From: Collybiopsis luxurians FD-317 M1
Taxonomy: Eukaryota; Basidiomycota; Agaricomycetes; Agaricales; Omphalotaceae
NCBI GenBank assembly: GCA_000827265.1
Contig: KN834750.1
Coordinates: 1,279,297-1,343,296, forward strand
Direction: 5' to 3'
DNA: 64,000 nucleotides
Positions 1 through 9,552 of the stretch are shown here, piece after piece (position 1 is the stretch's first letter; every line of letters starts with the position of its first letter). A program made the translations under genes and the position numbers. The notes under the pieces are model-generated. The model was not told the origin of the DNA. It searched no databases and saw only the letters and a program-made list of their open reading frames with translations.

Positions 1-2834
1 GCTCTCGGTCAAAATCCATCCCAGCGTCTGAAGAACGTTTCGCTCTCCAAAAGTTCAGCAGCATTATGATTCCACAACTAAAAACCTGCGTCTATAATTG
101 TTATTGAATATGCCGGAATGGAGATTTTTTTTAAAATAACAGATATCTCACCATCACATAGATTGGTAAAACTGGAACCTTTGAAGTTTGCGAATCAGCT
201 GCCTGAATACACGAGCGTGCAGCATTTGCGCAGATAGCCAACGACGGAAATGTAAGAATTGATTTTTGTCCCGGAACGGGTATAAACGGTTTGTGAACCT
301 GATGCGTGGGAAAAAAAATAGGGAAAGTATAGAATGAGCGGAGAATGTGAAGATTATCGCGTCGCGCACCTGGACCTGGACCCAGTAATCTATGAACGGA
401 GAGCGTTAGTGTTTAGCCGAGAGGAATAATAACAAAGCAACGCAATGGAATTGGGAACTTAGTAAGAGTAAATAACAGAAAAGATTACGAACATGTAGTG
501 TACAGTATGATAGATTGCTGCTTGAAAATTGGATCTTTACGATTCGGGTCCCACTTGACTAGATACGCAAGTCAGAGAGTATTACGACCACATCTAGAAG
601 TTTTCTCTTACGGTGTTCAGGAATGTGGTCTATCCATTGATTGAGAAGCGTATCGATTTCCATTACAGCTCTTTGATGCCACGCGCGACCCGTGATACCC
701 ATTCGCCGCCAAACGTCCAGTTTCTTGATAGGATACTGGGTGAAAATATGTCTAGTCACTCTCTGAAGTTAGAAGCCGAAGGCAAAATAGCTCACAATCA
801 ATCGATGCGTCGCGGCCGCAATCTGTAGCAGCCTGATGTAGTGAATCCAGAATGAAACTAAAGAAGGTTTTCCGGTCGGTTGGACAAAGCCTTTGGAATC
901 CCCCCAATATTCTTGATCGCAGTCCGTTGGTAGTTCGAGATCAAAACTACGCCAAACTGAGCCTTTCCATCTGAATCACACGAAAAGGGAAAAAGCTTAC
1001 TCGTCTACAGTCGCTATACAAGTCCGAATGTTTGAAACTGAAAAATCTCCGAAAGAGAAAAATCTCACTTGCTCGAGGTCTTCCTAGAAACATGCTAAAG
1101 CTGACATCAACTAGGATTGTGTCAATAAAAACGACACATGCAGAATTTTTTTCTCGCACTGTTAATAAGAGCCCAGAAAGCCCTATTCCATAATTCACGC
1201 TCGATGGTTTTAGGTTGGCCTGATTTGCCGCGACGGTGAATTCCGATTGCTTGACCAATACGAATCGCAGTACCAATGAGTATCCAGCTTGATTCAGAGG
1301 TAGTAGTGCCTTGGAGAAACACGACGCTGAGCTAAAATTCCAGGTCACATCAAGAGTCAATGGACCGTGGTAATAGACTGACTGCGAATAACTGCAAATC
1401 ATATAATTTTGGAGGGTCGATAAATGATGTTGTCTGAACAACGCCAATCTGTTTGAAGTATGGCCAGCCAAGGGTATGTTCTCTATGTGAGGTCAAGTTT
1501 GGAAAAAGAGGATAAATGTACTACCGACACTCACGGACATGGCGCCCCAGGAATCATATTTCTGGGATCCATGGTGCGTAACGAGGCCAGAGCACACACC
1601 GCTAGCACGACTTTGCCAAAACTCCGGTCTCGCAAATGTGAATCTTCTTTAATTGCTTGCTCAAAAGTTTTCCGGTGAAGTAGTGGTAAGTAAGGATCGA
1701 TGTCCGTGAAATATATTGATATCAGGTCATGCAGAAGATCGTTATCAGGGAAAACCAGCGGTGCTTCGGGTAATGGGAACGGTAATTCACGTTGCCACTA
1801 TTGGAAAGAATACAGTCAGCTGTGGAACTTCAAAGGCAATGAATGCGCTGACGGGGCTGATAGACCAAAATAATGGACGCTCAAAACGCTTGAGGATAAG
1901 ATTAATATCATCCTTGCGTTTGAAGTCTACTTCGAACAGAGTCTGCGTCAAAACGAATTCGCTGCTCATACCTAGGCTCCCCAATTAAAGCAACTTGTTT
2001 GTGGAGGGACGACAGGTCTCGTACCATAGTGTATCGGACGAGAATGATACAGGGAAAGGCGCTTGAAGTTCTCGGAGATGGTATTTGTGTCTACGTCATC
2101 GCTATCCTCTTCGAGATCATCATCCGGGGAGTTGGGATTAATTAAATCGGAGGTCGACGCTTCAGCTGATTCAGGTCCGGGCTGAGGAGGAGGAGGTTTA
2201 TTCTCTGGCGGAATGGAGTTCATTGCACGCCGCAAGCGAGATATATCCTTCTCCAATGAGCGGGCGTAAAGACAAACGTCCACGAGTAGCTCGCGAATGG
2301 TAGCAGTATCTTCAGGAATCTGATAGGTAAGCGGTTCAGCCAGTATGGCGTGAACTGCCGCCGCTTGGGCGGTATGACTACCGTTCGTCAAAGGCTGCAA
2401 GCGATGCTAGAAATCAGGGAACATACTTTGGCTTAGGGCCCCGTTTCTTTCAATACTTTTAGTGACATATTTCATACTCTTCCTGAGATCGTTCTACCTT
2501 GGGAGTGTTCGTATGCCTGCATTCTACGCCCATGTTCAAGCACACAGAGCAAACGTTGTTGGGCATTGTAGCGCTGTCACCTTTGAGCAATTTGAATGGT
2601 ACAACTCTGGAATGCGAGCGGAACAAGACTCACAACGTACTAAAGTAGGATGATTGCAAGAATGCAAAGTGAGTCCAACTCTCCTGGAGCGTAAAATTAA
2701 GGAAAAGCACTTTTCTTCTTCCTGCAAGAGTCCTGCATGATTCTGTGAGGTTAGATGGACTTAAAACAGTCACAATGGGACCTTACACAAGAATTCTGTA
2801 GACGACTCTTCTTCCTACTACCACTGGAGTCCAT
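1..2834 (-). CDS. TF1: Zn2Cys6 fungal-specific transcription factor, 3' end off window
   Basis: A nuclear DNA-binding regulator with an N-terminal Zn2Cys6 cluster and a middle Fungal_trans domain. Start chosen at 2834 (MDSSGSRKK). The six cluster cysteines are assembled from four exons: 2787-2834, 2711-2732, a 6-nt microexon at 2634-2639 and 2498-2580. They read C-DSCRKKKIRC then VCSVC and ECRH. Further exons: 2427-2446, 2025-2377, 1853-1971, 1535-1797, 1383-1482, 1160-1331 (SSWILIG, IERELWNRAFWAL), 1069-1110, 1001-1013, 796-946, 612-762, 493-558, 370-389, 152-298 and 1-85 (running off the edge). Exons 1-17 sum to 592 whole codons. It aligns along its whole length with TF2 at 9553-13072, but several introns are private to it. 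The join at 763-795 needs a 33-nt intron; otherwise there is an in-frame TAA at 769-771. The type is certain; target genes are unknown. Confidence 0.85.
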
Positions 2835-2982
2835 TACGATACGAGAGATGAAAGATAAGGGTCAAGGAGGAAGCATCAGCGCCATAAGCTCCTTATATTC
2901 CAGTTGAATGTCAATTCAATATATGGGTTGTGGCGTATGTAAGCCTATAGAAAACCAGTGCCTCGCTCTAGCCTCAGGCCTC

Positions 2983-2993
2983 CGGTGCGACCG
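2983..2993. promoter_or_regulatory. CGG-N5-CCG inverted triplets upstream of TF1
   Basis: The sequence reads CGG TGCGA CCG, about 150 bp upstream of the TF1 start codon. Inverted CGG triplets with a fixed spacer are the usual target of Zn2Cys6 dimers. Binding by TF1 or TF2 is inference. Confidence 0.35.
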
Positions 2994-3066
2994 TCGATGT
3001 TGCAACTGAATGAAATCTGCAATCTTTGATGTGACTTTTATCACGTGAAGACTCGGCGTCGCGTGG

Positions 3067-3086
3067 CCGGTATACTATGTATACGG
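3067..3086. repeat. inverted repeat in the TF1 upstream region
   Basis: A short near-palindrome: CCGGTATAC, three bases (TAT), then GTATACGG. It lies about 230 bp upstream of the TF1 start and could be a dimeric regulator site. Function is unknown. Confidence 0.35.
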
Positions 3087-5111
3087 TCATTTACCTGATC
3101 TGAGACTTGCCCGCAAAACCCGGCCTTCACCACTAGACGATAGATAAACCCATTAGGCTTGAGTACTACGTATTTCTGCCGGTATAGCTAGTACTTTGGA
3201 GCACCCGTCGAAACTGAAAATCTTGGATCTATCAAAGTATGCAGTATCTGAAGGTTATGACGCTCATGACCAAAGTCTCAAAGAAGAGGCAGTTAAACCA
3301 GCCGACGGTAAAGATTTGCGACTCACAATCGGCAGCAAATTTTAGTAGATGGGATAATCTTATGGTTTATCTGGGTTTATCATTATTTTTCGGCACGGTC
3401 GCTGGAACCGCTGATTTGGCTAATCTTATCTTATCTGTTTCATACTCTGCTCGGGTGAGTCGTTGGAATATCAGAAAATAGCTGTCAACACGCATATATG
3501 ATGTCCTCAAGTACATTCGGCCTTTGTTCAGGCAAGTCGATTTAGAATCTGGACAACAGTGTCAATCTCCGCCGCACGCCATGGAGTACTATAGACAGAA
3601 CTGATTGAAACAGATAGCTGCTAGGTAGTTCCAGACCCATTAATTATCATGAAAATGCAAACTTCAAGCTCTTTGAGCAGCGCCGATAGAGCAATGAGTC
3701 CGCACTACACTATGCGCGGTTTGAAATCCATTCGGAGATAGCCCAAACTCGAAAAAGGAACTTAAATTGAATGAGTAGTAGTGCTGTGATTGAAAGAAGA
3801 AAAAAATCCATCCCGCTGGACTAGAACCATTAATTTTGAAAGTAATGAATAGAGCGCATATATCCAGGAAAAACGTCGGAATCTATGAATCGAGCTGGGA
3901 CTAAGCCTGGGATGACGATTTGAGGCTCACCAGAGATTCTTATTGCCGATTCAATAGAAAAACATTTGACATAATGAGCCCTCTAGGACAGCAAAGCCGC
4001 TGAAAACTGAAGAAATAATGGTCAGTCAGTGAGCAATCTAGCTCTAGTCCTTAGATGTCTAATGCCATAAACAGTATAGCTACTACTGCTTCAGCGTAAT
4101 AACTATCTAGAATTTATCTAGAGTGAAGCAGCCCTTGCAAATATTTCATGTACTTAACCCTCCTTTCGATTCGCCAAGCGTTAGCAAACGGTTATAGACA
4201 ATTGGTAGGAGTGCAACCGCTTGAATATTTTGTAGAAACATCAGAAACAATCTCGATACAAGAAATCGCATACCAGTCAAATACAAGAGACGATGGAATA
4301 ATTCAACCTATTGTAGATGGGAGAGTATCACTTTGTTGGCGACATCGAGGGGGATATCATTCGAGGTCACAAGAGGAAAAGGGAGGGTAGAGATATATAT
4401 GAGCATTATAGTACAAGGTGTGTACAAACCTTTGAAATTGGAGGACGTTGGAAATGTTATGAGGGAGGCTGAGAACGATGATCGGATGCCGTGAAGTCTC
4501 GTGGAGTCTGGAGATAGTTTATGGCCCCTGGCTGCTTTGGTACCTTCACACTTATCGGCGGACGGAGAACAAAAATCTTGTTGACATTTCTTTCCAAAAT
4601 GAAGCTTTGAAGCTGGACAAAAGAAGGAAACGAAGTGCACGACGTCGATCGGACCTGTGGTTGACCGCCTAAACCAAATCCGGTGATGGGGCTCGACTCG
4701 ACCGGGTTCGAAGCCTATTGGCGAAAATTTCGAATTGAGCTGAGATGTAAATATTTCCTTGACATGGATACCCATTTATTATTTTCTAGTTCTTCGGCTC
4801 GAAAGTTTGTTCACTATTTCAATGATCGGGCTGGGACGGAAAGTAGCTACCAACTAGAAATGGCTAACGGGAGGGCCGGGTGTAAGTCTATTGTTTCCCT
4901 TTAACTAGCATTCCACTTCACTTCTTCGCGACGTCGCAGCAATAGTACGAACGGTATGCACTTGATACTTGCAGCTTGGACCTTGTACCTGAGTAATCAG
5001 AAGTTTGAAATCACTTGACCACAAGACACGCTATCTCTGTTGAATCGGTTTTCGTGGACTAGGAACTAAGAACATAGTATAATGTACGTAGGGACGGACT
5101 CTCATCAAACC

Positions 5112-6138
5112 ATGACTTTAATACCCGTCGCTGTATTTGTCGGAGCCACCTCTGGTATCGGGCGAGGAATGGTGGAGGCATTTGCGCATTGCTTCAATGG
5201 AAACGCACACATTATAATCATTGGAAGAAACAAAACAGCGGCAGAAGAAATAATACAGTCCCTCCCTAAACCAACAGAAACCAATCCTGTGTTGGATTCT
5301 TCTTCCTCGTCCACCGAACACCCAGTCGTCCCTCTCCATGAATTTATCTCTTCCGACGTGTCTCTCATTTCCAATGTTCACCAAATCACAAGAAATCTCA
5401 CCGCACGCCTGCAAAGGATAGATTATCTTGTTTTGACGCCGGGGGTATGGATGCTGACTGGAAGGAAGGAGACTAAGGAGGGTTTGGATGAAAAGATGGC
5501 ACTGAGCTATTATTCACGTTGGACCTTCATCAATAACTTGCTCCCTTTATTGAGAAAGGCAGAGATGCGTGGAGGTGCGAGGGTGTATTCTGTCTTGGCC
5601 GCAGGAAGGGGAAGCGTGGCGAAAATTGACGTGGAGGATCTGGATTTGAGGAAGAAGCATACAATTTCAAAATGTATAGCAGCCGTAACAACGTATACTG
5701 ATCTGATGATGCAGGTAAGCTGGGCGAATGTCTTCTACTTTCCAACTCGTTAACACCCGGTAGAAACTTGCAAAAGAAGAGCCAAAGATTGGCTTCAGTC
5801 ATGCCTATCCGGGCATTGTCATTGTTCGATCACCTATGAGAACTTGGTCAAGATGGTGGCTAACTATTGTTTACTACCTTTCGTATCCCTTCCTCTCCTT
5901 TGTCTCCCTAACACCGCAGGTTCGTTCTCCTCCTCCCTCTTGAATTTTTTGCTAATCTTGTTTGCACCGCCAGGCTGCAGGAAAAGTCCACATTTCGGCC
6001 TGTATGGCGTCCCCTCCAGGATTCAACAGTTACGGAGAAATGGGTGAGTCGTTGCCGTATACACCAGCAGATGGGGAGATAGTAGAGAAAGTGTGGGCAC
6101 ACACAGTAGATGTCGTAGAATCAACGCGAACGGTGTAA
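5112..6138 (+). CDS. short-chain dehydrogenase/reductase (SDR)
   Basis: Predicted NAD(P)-dependent oxidoreductase. Exons 5112-5714, 5764-5919 and 5974-6138 give 307 residues. The Rossmann glycine motif VGATSGIGRG is near the N-terminus, followed by the nucleotide-contact region IIIIGRN and the conserved LTPG stretch. A tyrosine-rich LSYYSRW helix lies in mid-protein. The canonical YxxxK is not obvious, which is common in the large fungal SDR group of this kind; substrate and even activity are therefore uncertain. The C-terminal exon carries HAYPG. ATG 5112 is preferred over the in-frame ATG at 5082 because it sits closer to the start of the first beta strand; a missed upstream exon is possible. 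It lies between TF1 and the MFS transporter and may belong to the same catabolic cluster. Confidence 0.8.
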
Positions 6139-6403
6139 CATTCGAGAGGAGCTGAACGGCTTACGCTCTCCCTAGGATATCTACATAAACTTAATCTTAC
6201 AGTTGTAGAACTACTGGGACAGTTTAGGGAAACCGAAATTTGGATACAGGATACTGTACAGGTAACAAATACGGGTGCAAGTAAATGTCGTGATGCATTC
6301 TGAAGGCCAAAATAGGACTGCGTTCGTACGAAATTATACCTTTTCTTCTTCCGAGGACTGCGCGTCGTGCTGTTGACCATGCAAATCTTGCAAAAAAAGG
6401 TCA

Positions 6404-9017
6404 TCAGAAGCATGATTGAAGGCTATTTAAAGCATCCTTACTGTGAGTTTGAGCAGCGATGTCGATATCCTTCTGCCTCTTTTGCGCATCCACAGCTCCG
6501 AATCTAGACAGACAGAAGTGAGAACAAAAAACCTCGAAGACATTCGAGTAATTACATTCTACGAAGGTTGCAACGCAGTCGTTAGTGTGGTTTTCTCGAA
6601 TTGAAAACGGTAGCACATACATATCCATTTCTTCCAGTGATTTTCCTTTTGTCTCGGGTATGAGTCTAGAAGGTGTAACGGAATGTCAGCTTGTCCCAAG
6701 TCATACACGCAATCGAAGACTTACAGAGCAAAAACGGCATTGAAAATACACACTGACGCAAACGTAATGAACAACTTGTAGCCTAGCTCAGTTTTCATGA
6801 TAGGTGTTTGCTTTGTTAAGACAAAATCTACAAAAAATTGAATGCCGGAAAATACAATTATATCTATAAGATACGTACTCCATAGCCATTGTGAGGCGCT
6901 AGCCATGGCAAGACCGTAGTGTCTGGTCCGGGTGGGGAAGATATCCGAAACGTATACCCATGGAAGAGGGCCCCATCCCATGCTATAGAAGCACACGTAG
7001 ATGTACAACATCGCCGCCATGGCCCGACTGGCAGGTGACGGTGTTGCAGGAGCACTGTTCGCACTTGTTGCAGGGGGTGGATGGGTTTTGAGGATTGCAC
7101 CGACGATATAGAATAGAATACCCATCCCCATTGCGGAGATGAATAAAGAAAGCTTTCGGCCAAGGGTTTCAACTCCGAACAAGATAAAAACAGTTGTTGA
7201 TACAAGTTTGAGTATTCCTGGTGGAGGTTTAGGACATGAAAAGGAACAGAATTTTGAATCCTACCGTAAACGCCCGAAGCAAGTAGAGAATTCTTCGTTC
7301 CAGTAAAACCAATCTGAGTGAACAACATCTATCAGCACTCGATATTTACTTGTCGGAGGTCGTATTTCTTACCGAAGCAAAAATCTGGGGGGCATAATAG
7401 CTACCAACAAAAGTCAGTACGTGTGATGTTCCTCGCTGCAAATAGACTCACTTGACAGCGTTTTGTCCACTCCATTGCTGCAGCAAAAATATCGTGAAAG
7501 CAATGACAAAACGAATTGCGTTGCCTTTTCCCAAGAACGCTTCTTTCAGTCCGAGACCCTCTCGCGCCTCGCGCTCTTCCTTGATTGCAGCCTCGATTTC
7601 AGCCATTTCAAGTATAACAGCCTCGGAATCCGGAGAGGCACGCCGAAGATATGCGAGATTAGCAATGGCCTCCTCAGACCTACCGACTGAGGCGAGATAG
7701 CGAGGAGATTCCTACATTGGACAGACGAGATTCAGGAGACTACTTGGTGAGCAGCCATACACGTACCCTGATGGTCAAAAGTCCCACTGCCATTATTCCA
7801 GCCGGGACGAGTTGGAAGCCGAAAGGAACTCGCCAGATATTGGGGCTGTTGGGAAAATGCAGGCCCACGCCGACTGCATGAAAGTCAAAGAAGGTTCACA
7901 TTCTCGCTAGATTAACTTACGGTTTATGAAATATGAGAGCATCACTGATGAAGTGTTAATATCAAAGGAAGGAATTCAACCAACTCCGCACCTCCAAAAG
8001 CAACCATAACCTGGAATAATCCAGTGATCTGCCCTCTCACTGCCTTCGGCGCACATTCAGAAACAAAGGCTGGCGATACTAGAGGTAGAATCATCAGCCA
8101 TGAAATCTAAAATCGGGTAGTCGGTAAACATCACCCGCTGAAATAGCGCCTATTCCAAAGCCAGAAATGACCCGGCCACCATAAATTTTACCCAGTCCAT
8201 CCCCGCTACTACCGCTCGGAACAGTAGTGAGAATCTGTATGACAAGGTCGATACTGGATCCCCGACAGCAAATCTAAAACTGGCCTTACAGCGCCAACGA
8301 CAAAAATCACAGTGTACAGAAACAGCGGCCATTTGCGCCCGAATTTTGCTTCAAGCGGTTGATTAAGATTTCCGGGTTTCAGAAAGACGATTCACAGTGC
8401 TTACCGGACACAGGCGCACTTATTAAGGCTCCAAAGAAGGCCCCCGCTTGGAGAACGCTGACCACATTGGAAGAAACATCGTCACTCTTCTTTGTGTCAA
8501 TGTGTCCGCTGGAGTCTGCTATACCAAAAGTCTTTTGAAAGAAGATATTGCCTACAACTCCCCCACTAGTCATCTAGTTCAGAGTCGATCAAGACTACAA
8601 AAAAATTCACGTACGCTATTCCTCTACAAATCGTATAGGTTAAAGGAAGCCGGCAAATGAAAACAACTGAGTACTTACGTATCGTAACCAAATAGCACAA
8701 TTCCCTGGGACAAGCTCACGTCAGTCAGGTTATTGTGAGTGTTACAGTGGAATTACCCAGTATGCAATGAATGCGAGCCCTTGGCGAACGATGAGAGTGA
8801 TTTCGACGGCAAATGGTACCAACTGCCTCACAATAGACTCGTATATTCTGAAACTTCCCCTCACGAGAATCGATGCCCATTTAATAGAAGCTTCTAGGAA
8901 GATACTAGTCAAAGTTCGAACAACCGAACAGAGAGGGATCTGAAGCACCCCAGTTGAGAATAGATATCCATTTATACACGGAACAAGGAGGTTGAGCGCA
9001 CCAAAGCTTGCAATCAT
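6404..9017 (-). CDS. MFS sugar porter, quinate-permease-like
   Basis: Plasma-membrane proton-coupled transporter of the sugar-porter family. Diagnostic motifs in order: FGYDTGIAGG in helix 1, assembled across a 9-nt microexon at 8615-8623; FGRKWP after helix 2; RESPRYL before the central loop; GQNAVNYYAPQIF in helix 7; GWGPLPWVYVSDIFPTR; ASASQWLWNF; and PETKGKSLEEMD near the C-terminus. The block GWGPLPWVYVSDIFPTR followed by SQWLWNF is typical of the quinate/QutD branch, which also includes sugar-acid carriers; glucose carriers look different here. There are many short introns. The N-terminus is the weak point: the frame stays open to ATG 9017 but the true start may be further downstream. 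It is divergent from TF2, so TF2 regulation is a reasonable guess. Confidence 0.85.
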
Positions 9018-9552
9018 GAGTGCAAAGAAGCCGAAACGAAGAATTATTCATCCCGTTCCGAGGGGTAATGGAGAGTTCCGAAGTGAATTGAGAAATTGAC
9101 GAAGATAGGCCGTTAGAAGCTAGTGGGAGCTAGTCAAGGTGTTACAGGCATGCACGCGGACCGTGAAATTCGCACAGTGCTAGTGATAGTCGGTGACCGA
9201 ACTGTATCCCTTCTACTTCCACACTCATTTCTCTGACAGAAGGAGTACAGACGACAGATCCAGAGCGTGCTGTAAAATTTAAAGTGAACGCGTCCGACGC
9301 GTATCAAAGGTATGTACGCGTGTTGTAACTTGGCTTAGTAATACAAATTTCAATATATTATCGGTAGCCGAAAGCCGAAACTGCGTCATCGCGAGTCAAC
9401 TTGATCTCGAACGCTCATGAACACTCACCGCTAAGCGCTAAGCTGGAGACCTATCTTCGCATCTATCTTTCTTTATTTACGATACCAAACTCTCAAGCAA
9501 TCCGTCAGCATCTCTGACATCGTTCCACAAGAAATTGGGCATTCTAGCTCCT
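9018..9552. promoter_or_regulatory. divergent promoter between transporter and TF2
   Basis: This 535-bp gap separates the MFS transporter (minus) from TF2 (plus) and must carry both promoters. It contains an inverted CGG pair at 9362-9370 and several ACGCG-type CpG-rich words near 9290-9320. No gene is seen. Confidence 0.55.
9362..9370. promoter_or_regulatory. CGG-N3-CCG inverted triplets, candidate Zn2Cys6 site
   Basis: The sequence reads CGG TAG CCG, about 190 bp upstream of the TF2 start. Another CCG follows six bases later. It fits a Zn2Cys6 dimer site and could autoregulate TF2 and drive the transporter; this is inferred from motif and position only. Confidence 0.4.

Larger units (their letters stand above)
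2835..5111. other. intergenic region between divergent TF1 and dehydrogenase
   Basis: About 2.3 kb with no recognisable gene. Short open frames at 3239-3481, 4148-4390 and 4308-4775 have no domain, no convincing splice structure and no similarity to neighbours. The TF1-proximal end holds two inverted motifs, listed separately. Confidence 0.6.

Noticed and set aside
1972..2024. Frameshift in TF1 after the acidic linker
   Set aside because: A 53-nt intron with a GTACGA donor and CCTAG acceptor joins the two frames and aligns exactly with TF2.
2536..2834. TF1 as a pseudogene with a lost zinc cysteine
   Set aside because: Adding the 54-nt intron at 2733-2786 and the 6-nt microexon restores all six cysteines and the phase closes over the following exons.
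4681..4730. Possible tRNA because of a GGTTCGAA-like T loop
   Set aside because: The flanking bases do not pair into a T stem and no anticodon arm or acceptor stem was found.
4308..4775. 155-codon minus-strand open frame in the first large gap
   Set aside because: No domain, no biased composition, no splice partners; its stretch rich in His and Arg looks like chance.
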